NCBI RefSeq assembly: GCF_001704635.1
Contig: NZ_MAXF01000016.1
Location: 62,001-126,000 of the forward strand
Length of the DNA stretch: 64,000 nucleotides
Direction: 5' to 3'
Source: Streptomyces sparsogenes
Lineage (GTDB): Bacteria > Actinomycetota > Actinomycetes > Streptomycetales > Streptomycetaceae
A program made the translations under genes and the position numbers. Position 1 is the stretch's first letter. Each line of letters starts with the position of its first letter. Below the pieces are notes generated by a model. It did no database searches, was not told the DNA's origin, and worked only from the letters and a program-made list of their open reading frames with translations. Shown here one piece after another: positions 47,206 to 60,609 of the stretch.

Positions 47206-47219
47206 TAACCCTTACCTTA
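47201..47219 (-). promoter_or_regulatory. Iron box (DmdR1/IdeR operator) of bfd
   Basis: On the minus strand TAAGGTAAGGGTTACCTCA matches the iron-box consensus TTAGGTTAGGCTAACCTAA at 14 of 19 positions. Iron-loaded DmdR1/IdeR would repress bfd here. Confidence 0.7.
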
Positions 47220-47248
47220 CCTTCCTCCGGAGGGGCCGACAACGCCGA

Positions 47249-47277
47249 GGGGCGCGGATCGATGTGATCCGCGCCCC
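47249..47277 (-). terminator. Perfect 12-bp hairpin after aroH
   Basis: GGGGCGCGGATC (47249-47260) pairs with GATCCGCGCCCC (47266-47277) around GATGT, 25 nt past the aroH stop. Confidence 0.75.
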
Positions 47278-47301
47278 ACGGCACCGTTCGTTCCCCTCAG
47301 G

Positions 47302-52128
<4,827 letters not shown>

Positions 52129-52235
52129 TCACACGGGATAGGGCGGGAAGTGAATGCCCTGCGGGCAGGGGCAGTTGAGTTCAGACTTCACCCGATCGAG
52201 CGGCTGCGGGGCTCCCCGGCGCACCGCCGGGCGTC

Positions 52236-52961
52236 TCAGGTGGCGTCCAGGCCGCGTTCGATCGCGTAGCGCACCAGCTCGACGCGGTTGTGCAGCTGGA
52301 GCTTGCCGAGGGTGTTCTGGACGTGGTTCTGGACCGTGCGGTGCGAGATGACCAGCCGTTCGGCGATCTGCTTGTACGACAGCCCCTTGGCCACCAGCCG
52401 CAGCACCTCCGTCTCCCGCTCGGTCAGCCGGGGGGCGACGGGGCGGTCGGGCGCGGCGGGGGCGGGGTCGCTCGCGAGCCGGCGGTACTCGCCGAGCACC
52501 AGGCCCGCGAGCCCAGGGGTGAACACCGGCTCCCCGGCCGCCGTCCGGCGCACCGCGTCCAGCAGCTCCTCGGTACTGGCCGACTTGACCAGATAGCCGG
52601 TCGCGCCGGACTTCACCGCCTCCAGCACATCCGCGTGCTCCCCGCTCGCGGAGAGCACCAGCACGCGCGGGCCGGGCGGGTCGGACTCGCCGCCTACGAG
52701 CTGCTTGCAGACCTCGACCCCGGGCAGCCCGGGGAGGTTGAGGTCGAGCACCAGGACATCGGGGCTCGCGGCCCTGGCGCGGCGCACCGCCTGGGGGCCG
52801 TCGCCCGCCGTGGCCACCACCTCGAACCCGGCCTCGGACAGATCGCGGGCGACCGCGTCGCGCCACATCGGGTGGTCGTCGACCACCATCACGCTCACGG
52901 GCCGGCCGTCCTGGCCGTCGCCCTGCCCGTCGCCCCGCTCGCCGTCCTGCCGCTCGGTCAT
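52236..52961 (-). CDS. macR: NarL/FixJ response regulator (MacR-like)
   Basis: A 241-aa two-component regulator. Receiver domain VSVMVVDDHPMWRDAVARDL with phospho-acceptor Asp in VLVLDLNLPGLPG and Lys in GYLVKSAS. The LuxR-type HTH is LTERETEVLRLVAKGLSYKQIAERLVISHRTVQNHVQNTLGKL near the C-terminus. ATG 52961 overlaps the kinase stop (ATGA), so they are translated together. Position beside pfkA matches S. coelicolor MacR, a regulator of morphology and antibiotic production; the symbol rests on that recalled synteny. Confidence 0.85.
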   Translation of the reverse strand: MTERQDGERGDGQGDGQDGRPVSVMVVDDHPMWRDAVARDLSEAGFEVVATAGDGPQAVRRARAASPDVLVLDLNLPGLPGVEVCKQLVGGESDPPGPRVLVLSASGEHADVLEAVKSGATGYLVKSASTEELLDAVRRTAAGEPVFTPGLAGLVLGEYRRLASDPAPAAPDRPVAPRLTERETEVLRLVAKGLSYKQIAERLVISHRTVQNHVQNTLGKLQLHNRVELVRYAIERGLDAT

Positions 52962-54298
52962 CGCCCGATCTCCCCCCGTCGCGCGACGCCCGGCCGTCGC
53001 GGAACCTTCAACTCCACCTCGGTGCCCTGGCCGGGGGCCGAGATCCATTCCGCGCTGCCGCCCAGGTCGCGCAGGCGCCCCCGGATCGACAGCGCCACTC
53101 CCAGGCGCCCTTCGCGCTCGGCGTCTGCCAGCCGCCCCTCGGGGATGCCTGGCCCGTCGTCGCGCACGGTCACCGTCACCGCGTCCGGCTCGTCCTCGAC
53201 CAGGATCCAGGCGTGCGCGCCCTCCCCGGCGTGCACCCGCACATTGTCCAGGGCGGCGCCGACGGCGGCCGCCAGCTCGGTCGCCGCGGCGGCCGGAAGC
53301 GGTACGGGGGTGCCCGGCCCGGAGAGCGTGACACGGGATCCGGCGTGCGGGGCCAACAGGGCCAGCAGATCGCGCGGTTCGCCGCCGTCGGCCCCGTCCG
53401 GGGCGGGTGCGTCGGCCACCGCCACCAGGGCAGGGCTCACCGCCGGCGGAGCCCCGGCCGGCGCCGGCAGGCCTCCGGCCGGCGGGGCCGCCGCGTCCTG
53501 GGCGCCGGGGCCGGTGGCGGGTCCGGTGGAGATCAGGGTGCGGAGCGCGATCTCCTGCTCCCCCGCCATCCGCCCCAGTTCGGCCGCTTCCCCGCCGATC
53601 GCGGCGCCCCGCCGCTGCACCATCGCGAGCACCTGGAGCACGCCGTCGTGGATGTCGCGGGCGAGCCGCTCGCGCTCGCGCGTCGCCGCCTCGATCCGCA
53701 GCGCGCGGGCCAGGGTGCGCTCACTGGCGCGGGCCACCTCGACCACATAGCCGATCGCCACGCTCGCCACCCACACCAGCATCAGCATGTGGACGGTGTC
53801 CTGGGCGAATCCGCCGCGCTCGATGATGTTGGCCGCGCACACGACCGTCGAGGCCCGGGCGGCCCAGCGCCAGCCGCCCTTGACGGCGAAGCCGAGCACC
53901 GCCCCGGCGGTCCATATCGACGGCAGGGTCGGTGTGCCCTCGGCGATGCGGTCGTGGGCGTCGACGAGCGGGGTGAGCAGGATGCCGACCACCGCGACGG
54001 TCAGGTCACCGACCAGGAACCGCAGGGTGCAGCGCTCGGCCGAGGAGACCATGCGGACGGTGAGCCCGGTCCACACGGTCAGCACGAGCATGTAGGCGCC
54101 CGCGCCGAGCGGGTGTTCGTAGTCGTCGAAGCCGTGGACGTAGAGGACGAGCGCGTACAGCAGCGTGAGCACCCGGTAGGCGGTCAGCGCCCGCCACAGG
54201 GGCTGCTCCACCGACATGCGCACCACGCGCTCGCCCCTGCCGCGCGCGCCCCTGAGACGCTCGGCTCTGAGACGCCCGCCCTTGAGACGCTGCGCCAC
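52958..54298 (-). CDS. macS: MacS family sensor histidine kinase
   Basis: A 446-aa membrane histidine kinase. About five helices lie in residues 38-195. The dimerisation/phospho-acceptor region has the NarX-type His in RERLARDIHDGVLQVLAMV (about residue 221). The HATPase domain has an N box around AAVGAALDNVRVHAGEGAHAWI and a G box in VRDDGPGIPEG and GRLGVALSIRGRL. An Ala/Pro-rich insert of about 50 residues separates the two. Paired by a 4-nt overlap with the response regulator. The signal is unknown. Confidence 0.86.
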   Translation of the reverse strand: MAQRLKGGRLRAERLRGARGRGERVVRMSVEQPLWRALTAYRVLTLLYALVLYVHGFDDYEHPLGAGAYMLVLTVWTGLTVRMVSSAERCTLRFLVGDLTVAVVGILLTPLVDAHDRIAEGTPTLPSIWTAGAVLGFAVKGGWRWAARASTVVCAANIIERGGFAQDTVHMLMLVWVASVAIGYVVEVARASERTLARALRIEAATRERERLARDIHDGVLQVLAMVQRRGAAIGGEAAELGRMAGEQEIALRTLISTGPATGPGAQDAAAPPAGGLPAPAGAPPAVSPALVAVADAPAPDGADGGEPRDLLALLAPHAGSRVTLSGPGTPVPLPAAAATELAAAVGAALDNVRVHAGEGAHAWILVEDEPDAVTVTVRDDGPGIPEGRLADAEREGRLGVALSIRGRLRDLGGSAEWISAPGQGTEVELKVPRRPGVARRGEIGR

Positions 54299-54323
54299 TT
54301 CCCCACCCCCGTGCCGGACGCGG

Positions 54324-55085
54324 TCACGTCCCGGCCTTGTCCCCGCTCTTCCCGTCGCCCTCGTCGTCGCCGCTCTTGGCTTCGCGCTTGCGGGCCGCCT
54401 CCGCCTCCGCGATCTGCCGCTTGGCGACGGTCGCGTAGATGTCGACGTACTCCTGACCGGACAGCTTCATGATCTCGTACATGACCTCGTCGGTCACCGA
54501 GCGCAGGATGAAGCGGTCGTTGTCCATGCCGTGGTAGCGGCTGAAGTCCAGCGGCTTGCCGATCCGGATGCCCGGCCGCATCAGCTTCGGGACGACCTTG
54601 CCCGGCGGCTGGATCTTCTCGGTGTCGATCATCGCGACCGGGATCACCGGGGCGCCGGTCGCCAGCGCCACCCGCGCCAGACCGCCCGGCTTGCCGCGGT
54701 ACAGCCGCCCGTCCGGCGAGCGGGTGCCCTCCGGGTAGATGCCGAACAGCTCGCCGCGCTCCAGCACCTCGATGCCGCTCTTGATCGCGGCCTCGCTCGC
54801 GCCGCGCCCGCCCGAGCGGTCGACCGGCAGCTGCCCGACGCCCTTGAAGAACGCGGCCGTCAGCTTGCCCTTCACACCCGGGGTGGTGAAGTACTCCTGC
54901 TTGGCGATGAAGGTGACCTTGCGGTCGAGCATCGCGGGGAGGAAGAAGGAGTCGGAGAAGGACAGGTGGTTGCTCGCGAGGATGGCCGGCCCCTCGGCGG
55001 GGACGTTCTCCAGCCCCTCCACCCAGGGCCTGAAGGCCAACTTCAACGCTCCGCCGACCGACAGCTTCATGGCGCCGTAGAACAA
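54324..55085 (-). CDS. PlsC-family 1-acyl-glycerol-3-phosphate acyltransferase
   Basis: Membrane-associated lysophosphatidate acyltransferase of phospholipid synthesis. The TTG at 55085 is chosen because AGGAGG lies 7 nt upstream, giving MFYGAMKLSVGGALKLAFRPWVEGLENVP (253 aa); an internal ATG five codons later is the alternative. The catalytic NHLSFSD (H-x4-D) and the glycerol-phosphate motif GIYPEGTRSPDG are intact. The C-terminal ~35 residues are a charged Lys/Glu/Asp tail. It lies 25 nt upstream of macS, so it may lead that operon. Confidence 0.9.
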   Translation of the reverse strand: MFYGAMKLSVGGALKLAFRPWVEGLENVPAEGPAILASNHLSFSDSFFLPAMLDRKVTFIAKQEYFTTPGVKGKLTAAFFKGVGQLPVDRSGGRGASEAAIKSGIEVLERGELFGIYPEGTRSPDGRLYRGKPGGLARVALATGAPVIPVAMIDTEKIQPPGKVVPKLMRPGIRIGKPLDFSRYHGMDNDRFILRSVTDEVMYEIMKLSGQEYVDIYATVAKRQIAEAEAARKREAKSGDDEGDGKSGDKAGT

Positions 55086-55237
55086 CCGAGGACCTCCTGT
55101 ATCCGACGAGGAGACCTTAACGTGCCTACCCCCTGTGCGGCGCGCCGCGTACGCTGAGGCGCGGGCCGCCCGGCCCTTTCCACCGACCCGCCGGAAACCG
55201 GCCGACAACCGCCACACACACCGAACGGAGATCCGCG

Positions 55238-56056
55238 GTGCCGCTCCTCCCCGGGGCCCAGCCGTTCCGCCACGACGGCGGAGAGATCGGCGTCCTCGTC
55301 TGTCACGGCTTCACCGGCTCGCCCCAGTCGGTCCGCCCCTGGGCCGAGCACCTCGCGCGGCAGGGCCTGACGGTCTCGCTCCCGCTGCTGCCCGGCCACG
55401 GCACCCGCTGGCAGGATCTCGCGGTCACCAGCCGCGAGGACTGGTACGCCGAGGTGGACCGCGAGCTGCGCGCGCTCGCCGAGCGGTGCCGGCGGGTGTT
55501 CGTGTGCGGTCTGTCGATGGGCGGCGCGCTCGCCCTGCGCCTCGCCGCCCGGCACGGGGCGCGGGTCAGCGGGCTCGCCCTGGTCAACCCGGCCCACGGG
55601 ATGCACGAGCGGGCCGCCGCGGCACTGCCGGTGCTGCGCCATCTGGTCCCGTCCGCCAAGGGCATCGTCAGCGACATCGCCAAGCCGGGCGTGCGGGAGA
55701 CGGGCTACGACCGGGTGCCGCTGCACGGCGCGTACCAGCTGCGCCGGTTGCTGCGGGAAGTGGACGCGGAGCTGCCGCGGGTGACCCAGCCGCTGCTGCT
55801 GATGCACAGCGCGGTGGACCACGTGGTGCCGCCGGTCGACTCGGCGCGCATCCTCAGCCGGGTCTCGTCCCGGGACGTGACCGAGCTGGTGCTGGAACGC
55901 AGCTATCACGTGGCCACGCTGGACCATGACGCGGAACTCATCTTCGCCGAGACCCACGCGTTCATCAGCAGGGTCGCGGAGGGTATGACCGACAAGGACG
56001 GCGGGACGGACACGGGACTCGGAAAGGAGGGGGCGGCGGCCAGTGGCGGAGCGTGA
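55238..56056 (+). CDS. Alpha/beta hydrolase (carboxylesterase / monoacylglycerol lipase type)
   Basis: A 272-aa serine hydrolase. Oxyanion region VLVCHGFTGSPQS, nucleophile elbow CGLSMGGALALRLA, acid in LLLMHSAVDHVVPP, catalytic His in ERSYHVATLDHD: the thermostable carboxylesterase / MGL pattern. GTG 55238 has CGGAG 7 nt upstream. Divergent from the PlsC-type acyltransferase, so a lipid substrate is plausible but unproven. It overlaps the next gene by 14 nt. Confidence 0.88.
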   Translation: MPLLPGAQPFRHDGGEIGVLVCHGFTGSPQSVRPWAEHLARQGLTVSLPLLPGHGTRWQDLAVTSREDWYAEVDRELRALAERCRRVFVCGLSMGGALALRLAARHGARVSGLALVNPAHGMHERAAAALPVLRHLVPSAKGIVSDIAKPGVRETGYDRVPLHGAYQLRRLLREVDAELPRVTQPLLLMHSAVDHVVPPVDSARILSRVSSRDVTELVLERSYHVATLDHDAELIFAETHAFISRVAEGMTDKDGGTDTGLGKEGAAASGGA

Positions 56057-56702
56057 CCCGAACGAGAACGAGGCAGGCGCGCGGGACGACGACGCCGCGT
56101 TCGCCGAGATCGTCGCGGCGTACGGCAAGGAGTCCCGGGAGCCCGACGGCTCGGTGCCCTGGCCCGAGGCCGAGGACCTCCCCGACGACGGCGACGGCCC
56201 GGAGCGCCGGGGCGCCCGGGGCGCCGGGAGCAGCGGCGCCGGGAACGACCGGCACGACGGAGACGGCGGGGACGGTGGGGACGACGGGGACGGGGAGGAC
56301 GCCGAGCGCCGGTCCGAGCGGGACGGGGCCGGCCCGGCCGCCGTGGCCGGGACCGATCGGCCCGTCGGCAGCTTCATCGTGTACGCGCCGGGCGTCGGCC
56401 CCCGCGACTGGGAGCCCGCCGAGCCGTCCGACGACGACTTCGACGAGACCGACGAGGGCCACTTCGTCCCGCCCGAGCCGCCCCCGCTCCCCGAGAGCGA
56501 CACCACCGCCCGCTTCGCCTGGCTGGGCGTCCTGGGCGGCCCCCTGCTGCTGCTCGGGGTGGTGCTGTTCCAGGTGGAGCTGACCTGGTGGATCACCACG
56601 CTGGGGGTGGGCGGCTTCCTGGGCGGCTTCACCACGCTGGTGCTGCGGATGAAGGACGACGACGAGGAGGACGACGACCCGGGGCGCGGCGCGGTCGTCT
56701 GA
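56043..56702 (+). CDS. Acidic disordered protein with two membrane helices, function unknown
   Basis: A 219-aa protein not recognised by function. Residues 1-155 are strongly acidic and low complexity (Asp/Gly/Glu-rich, with NDRHDGDGGDGGDDGDGED). A short conserved-looking segment, RPVGSFIVYAPGVGPRDWEP, lies in the middle. Two hydrophobic helices follow (about 160-178 and 183-202), then DDDEEDDDPG. The GTG start lies inside the hydrolase gene, implying coupling. It converges on the EEP phosphatase gene (15-nt gap). Confidence 0.78.
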   Translation: MAERDPNENEAGARDDDAAFAEIVAAYGKESREPDGSVPWPEAEDLPDDGDGPERRGARGAGSSGAGNDRHDGDGGDGGDDGDGEDAERRSERDGAGPAAVAGTDRPVGSFIVYAPGVGPRDWEPAEPSDDDFDETDEGHFVPPEPPPLPESDTTARFAWLGVLGGPLLLLGVVLFQVELTWWITTLGVGGFLGGFTTLVLRMKDDDEEDDDPGRGAVV

Positions 56703-56717
56703 GCGGTGCCGGAGCCC

Positions 56718-57500
56718 TTACCGCGGGCCGGGCTCCGGCCGCGGGAGGCGGAGGGCGGCCAGGACCGGGAGGTGGTCGGAGGCCGCCTTCAGGTCGGCGT
56801 CCGTGACCCCTGGCAGCCCGGCCGGCACCCCGCAGCCGAGGATCTCCACGCCCTCGGTCGCGAACAGCGCGTCGATGCGGCGCCGCGGCCGGCCCGGGGA
56901 GTAGGTGAACTCGCTGCCCCAGGGCCCCACCGCCCAGCCGTCGCGCAGCGGACCGGCCAGCCGCTGGAAGGCGGGGCCGTCGGGCACGTCGTTGATGTCC
57001 CCGGCCAGCACGGCGTACGGGACGTCCAGCGCGGCGAGGTGGTCGAGCACCATCCCGGCCTGGTCGTAGCGCTCGGCCGCGGCCAGGCTCAGATGACAGC
57101 TGACCACGCCGAGCCTGATGTCCCCCGCCCCCCGGTGGCCGCCGAAGCGCAGCACGGCGGTGGCCAGGCCGCGCCGGTGCAGGCCGGGGACGCGGGGCAG
57201 CAGGATGTCCTCGGTGCGCTCCACATGGGCGCGCAGCGAGGTCAGCAGCATCGGGCCGGTGGCGGTGGCGCCGCCGGTGGTGTGGACGAGGTCGGTCTCG
57301 CGGGCCAGCCAGGCGGCGGCCTTGCGCCAGCGGAAGAAGCGCGGCGCCTCCTGGACGCACACCACGTCGGGGGCGCAGGCCCGGATCACCCGGGCCAGCG
57401 CCTGCCGGTCGTCGCGCAGCGAGCGGATGTTGTAGCTGAGCACGCGCACCACCGCCGCGTCCTGAGCGGTGGCGGACGCCGGCAGGTCGGCCAGTACCAC
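56718..57500 (-). CDS. Endonuclease/exonuclease/phosphatase family protein
   Basis: A 260-aa EEP-fold metal-dependent hydrolase. Metal and catalytic residues are visible as N in LSYNIRSL, E in VCVQEAPRFF, H in VSCHLSL, D and N in VLAGDINDVPDG, and the terminal SDHLPVLA. It has no signal peptide or membrane helix. Substrate (nucleic acid, phospholipid or other phosphodiester) cannot be inferred. It lies 21 nt after glkA in the same direction. Confidence 0.87.
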   Translation of the reverse strand: MVLADLPASATAQDAAVVRVLSYNIRSLRDDRQALARVIRACAPDVVCVQEAPRFFRWRKAAAWLARETDLVHTTGGATATGPMLLTSLRAHVERTEDILLPRVPGLHRRGLATAVLRFGGHRGAGDIRLGVVSCHLSLAAAERYDQAGMVLDHLAALDVPYAVLAGDINDVPDGPAFQRLAGPLRDGWAVGPWGSEFTYSPGRPRRRIDALFATEGVEILGCGVPAGLPGVTDADLKAASDHLPVLAALRLPRPEPGPR

Positions 57501-57521
57501 GATCTCGTCCCCCCGTCCCGG

Positions 57522-58463
57522 TCAGCCCTGGCGGGCCAGGTCGGCGGCGCCGACGAGCCCGGCCTTGCCGCCGAGCTGGGCGGCGAGCACCTGGGCGTGC
57601 GGACGCCACTGATTGCCGACCAGCCAGCGGCGGAAGGACTTGCGGATCGGGTCGAGGACCAGGTCGCCCTCGTCGGACACGCCGCCGCCGACGATGAACG
57701 CCGAGGGGTCGAAGAGCGAGGCGAGGTCGGCCAGGCCGGCGCCGGCCCAGCGGGCCAGCTCGCGGAAGGAGTCGATGGCGACCGGGTCGCCCTGGCGGGC
57801 GGCGTCGCTGATGTGCTTGCCCTGGATGCCCTCGGGGGTGCCGTCGCCGAGGCCGAGGAGCACCTGGGCGTTCTCCGGGGTGGCGTTGGCGCGCTGCTTG
57901 GCGTAGCGGACCAGGGCGCGGCCGGAGGCGTACTGCTCCCAGCAGCCCTGGCTGCCGCAGCCGCACAGCAGCCCGTCCGGGACGACGCGGATGTGGCCGA
58001 ACTCGGCCGCGACGCCGAACCGGCCGCGGTGCAGCTTGCCGCCGATGATGATGCCGCCGCCGAGGCCGGTGCCGAGTGTGATGCACACGACGTCGTCATG
58101 GCCCTGGCCGGCGCCGAAGCGGTACTCGCCCCACGCGGCCGCGTTGGCGTCGTTCTCGACGACGACGGGCAGGCCCACGCGCTGCTCGACCTTGTCCTTG
58201 AGCGCCTCGTGACGCCAGTTGATGTTGGGCGCGAAGAGGACCGTGGCGCGCTTGTCGTCCACGTATCCGGCCGCGCCGATGCCGACGGCCTCGATGTCAT
58301 GGCCGGTGCTGACCGTGCGCACCGCGTCCGCGATGGCGTCGACGACCCCCTCGGGAGTGCGCGGGGTCGGCACCTTGCACGTCTCGAGAATCGAGCCCTC
58401 TTCGTCGACCACGCCAGCTGCGATCTTCGTGCCGCCGATGTCGACGCCGATGGTGAGTCCCAT
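57522..58463 (-). CDS. glkA: ROK-family glucokinase
   Basis: ATP-dependent glucose kinase; in Streptomyces GlkA also mediates carbon catabolite repression. ATG 58463 with GAGGG upstream gives MGLTIGVDIGGTKIAAGVVDEEG (ATP phosphate loop); the upstream in-frame GTG adds unsupported residues. It has PNINWRHEAL, VVVENDANAAAWGEYRFGAG (catalytic Asp), TLGTGLGGGIIIGG, the ROK signature with zinc-binding GLLCGCGSQGCWEQYASG, and EFGHIRV. 313 aa. Position matches the glkA locus of S. coelicolor from memory. Confidence 0.95.
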   Translation of the reverse strand: MGLTIGVDIGGTKIAAGVVDEEGSILETCKVPTPRTPEGVVDAIADAVRTVSTGHDIEAVGIGAAGYVDDKRATVLFAPNINWRHEALKDKVEQRVGLPVVVENDANAAAWGEYRFGAGQGHDDVVCITLGTGLGGGIIIGGKLHRGRFGVAAEFGHIRVVPDGLLCGCGSQGCWEQYASGRALVRYAKQRANATPENAQVLLGLGDGTPEGIQGKHISDAARQGDPVAIDSFRELARWAGAGLADLASLFDPSAFIVGGGVSDEGDLVLDPIRKSFRRWLVGNQWRPHAQVLAAQLGGKAGLVGAADLARQG

Positions 58464-58520
58464 GTGTCCCTCAGTTATGTGGTCGAACCCCGCCGAGCAC
58501 AACGGTACCGGAGATGGGGC

Positions 58521-59009
58521 TCAGTCGAGGTCGATGTGTTCACTACTCGAAGACTCGCCGCCCTTGTCCGGGCCGTCCTCGTGCGTGCCGTCGGCGCCCT
58601 CGGCGCCCCGCGTCCAGCGCTGCTCCTGGCCCAGAACTGCCGCCCGGTAGGCGGCGAGAAGCTCGCTGCCCGCGGTGGCGAGATGGTCGAAGACCTCGGG
58701 GTTCCGCTCGATGACCGGCTCGACGGCCGACTTCGCCTGTGCGATCAAGTGTTGTACGGCGCCGTGCACGGCCGTCCCGGCCAGCGGTCCCTGGGGCCCG
58801 GCGAACCGGTCGGCGATGGCCTCGGCCAGCTTGCGCAGTTCCTCGGCGGCGCTGCCCGGCTGCTCCTGGCCGCCCTCCTGGGACCGGCGGCGGGCGCGCT
58901 CCGCGGCGAGGTCCTCGGCGCAGGCCCGCTCCCAGGCGTCGGGGTCGATGTCGGTGACCGGGACCTCGTCGACCGGGGGTTCGGCGGGGCGCTCGGTGGC
59001 GTCGCTCAT
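58521..59009 (-). CDS. DUF5304 family protein
   Basis: A 162-aa actinobacterial protein of unknown function. ATG 59009 has AGGAG 5 nt upstream. It has an acidic N-terminus (PPVDEVPVTDIDPDAWERACAEDLAAERARRR) and a helical centre (ELRKLAEAIADRFAG to HGAVQHLIAQAKSAVEPVIERNPEVFDHLATAGSELLAAYRAAV), then an acidic tail ending SSSSEHIDLD. No membrane segment. It lies between the ArsA-like gene and glkA. Confidence 0.8.
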   Translation of the reverse strand: MSDATERPAEPPVDEVPVTDIDPDAWERACAEDLAAERARRRSQEGGQEQPGSAAEELRKLAEAIADRFAGPQGPLAGTAVHGAVQHLIAQAKSAVEPVIERNPEVFDHLATAGSELLAAYRAAVLGQEQRWTRGAEGADGTHEDGPDKGGESSSSEHIDLD

Positions 59010-59110
59010 GGCGGGCTCCTGCGGCGGGGTGACTGGCCGCCCGGGGGCGTTCATCCGGGCTTACTCCCGACGTTACCGGAACGCCGAGGCGAGAAAAGGG
59101 GCTGGAGGCG

Positions 59111-60478
59111 TCACAGGCCCCTGGGCCACAGTTCGGGGTCCGGGGCGAAGCGGACGTGGAGGCTGCCGTCGCGCAGCCCGGCGCCGGAGACGGTGCAGCG
59201 GCGCAGGGCGGACGGCAGCGGCAGGACGCGGTGGAACGGGCCGACGGTGATGATGAGTTCGTCGCCGCGGCGTACCAGGCCGAGGGTGTCCCGGTCGGCG
59301 CCGGGCAGCGGCAGCCGCCACACCAGCACCCCTTCGTCGGCGAGCCGGTCCTCGACCGTCCACGGCTCGGCGGCCGGGCGGTCCGGGCGCGGCCCGGGGG
59401 CGCCGGCCGGGCCGGCGAGGGCGGCGAGCCCGGTGGCGGGGCCGCCGCCGTGGGCCGCGCCGCCCGCCTCGGCCGGGCCCCCCGTTTCGCCGGGGCCGAC
59501 CGCCCCGCCCAGGCCCTCCGCCTCGCCCGGGTCGCCCGCCTCGATCGGGTCGCGGCCCAGGTGCGGCAGCTCGCGCACCGGGACCTCGGGGGCCCACTCG
59601 CCGTGCAGCTCCTTGAGCGCGGCCTGCTGCCGGCCGGACAGCGCCGCGAGCCAGGGGTCGGCGGCGCCGGTGGGCAGCAGCCGGTTGGCGACCACGGCCT
59701 CCACCCGGCAGCCGTACAGCGCGAGTCCGGCGCGGGCGGTGCGCAGCGCCCGGTCGGCGAGCGGCCCGGGCTCCACCACCAGCCGTACGGTGGTGGCCTC
59801 GGACTCGATCAGGGCCTGGACGGCGGCCAGCTCCCGCTCCCAGCGCTCGGCCGTCTCGTACAGCTTCTGCGCGGGCATCGGCACCCCGGCGAGCTGCGCG
59901 AGCATCGGCCGCAGGGCGCGCGCCGCCTGCCGCTCGGCGGGCAGCAGCCGCCGCAGATAGCGGCGCAGCTGTTCGGGCAGGGCGAGGACGGCGACGGTGT
60001 CCGGGGCGGGCGGCATGTCGACGACCAGGACGTCCCAGCCGGCCGGGACGTCCCAGCCGGCCACGGCGGGGCCCGCGTCATGGGCGGCGCGCAGCGCGCG
60101 CAGCAGCGCGAAGGCCTCCGTGCCGGGCAGGCCGGTCAGCTCCTCGGGGTCCAGCGGGGCGGCGCCGAGCATGTCCAGCGCGCCATGGCCGCGCTCCTGG
60201 AGGACGGTCAGCTCGCCACGGAACCAGTCGTCGGCGGCGACGCGCGCGGCCCACAGCCCGGGAGCCGCCTCGACCGGCGGGGACCACGGCAGCCGCCGGG
60301 CGGCCGGCGCGGCGGCGGGCCGGGGCGCGGGGATGCCCAGCAGCGCCTCGGGGGTGCCGTCGCGGTCGGCGGTGAGCAGCAGGGCGCGCCGCCCCTCGCG
60401 GGCCGCGGCGAGCGCGGTCGCGGCGGCGACGGTGGTGCGGCCCGCGCCGCCGGTACCGGTGACGAGGACCGTACGCAT
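59111..60478 (-). CDS. ArsA-like ATPase with altered P-loop
   Basis: A 455-aa protein of the ArsA/GET3 deviant-Walker family. ATG 60478 with GGAGG 10 nt upstream begins MRTVLVTGTGGAGRTTVAAATALA. The P-loop GTGGAGRTT (8-16) lacks both lysines of the canonical GKGGVGKTT (Thr9, Arg14). DVLVVDMPPAPDTVAVLALPEQLRRYLRRLLP is the Switch II-like block. A Gly/Pro/Ala/Glu-rich insert (about 335-385) precedes a small C-terminal beta domain (LIITVGPFHRVLPLPSALRRCTVSGAGLRDGSLHVRF), as in bacterial ArsA-like proteins. Arsenic genes are absent, so an arsenite role is unlikely. Confidence 0.83.
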   Translation of the reverse strand: MRTVLVTGTGGAGRTTVAAATALAAAREGRRALLLTADRDGTPEALLGIPAPRPAAAPAARRLPWSPPVEAAPGLWAARVAADDWFRGELTVLQERGHGALDMLGAAPLDPEELTGLPGTEAFALLRALRAAHDAGPAVAGWDVPAGWDVLVVDMPPAPDTVAVLALPEQLRRYLRRLLPAERQAARALRPMLAQLAGVPMPAQKLYETAERWERELAAVQALIESEATTVRLVVEPGPLADRALRTARAGLALYGCRVEAVVANRLLPTGAADPWLAALSGRQQAALKELHGEWAPEVPVRELPHLGRDPIEAGDPGEAEGLGGAVGPGETGGPAEAGGAAHGGGPATGLAALAGPAGAPGPRPDRPAAEPWTVEDRLADEGVLVWRLPLPGADRDTLGLVRRGDELIITVGPFHRVLPLPSALRRCTVSGAGLRDGSLHVRFAPDPELWPRGL

Positions 60479-60609
60479 GTGAAGGAGCCTCCGGGCAGGG
60501 TGGGGCGTGTCTTCCCGACGGTAGCGGGATCGGCGGCGCTCGCGGTCGCGCCCGCGCCGAGGGGTGGGTGGCCGGGGGCCTCGGGCCCGGTCGGGCCCGT
60601 TCGATACGG

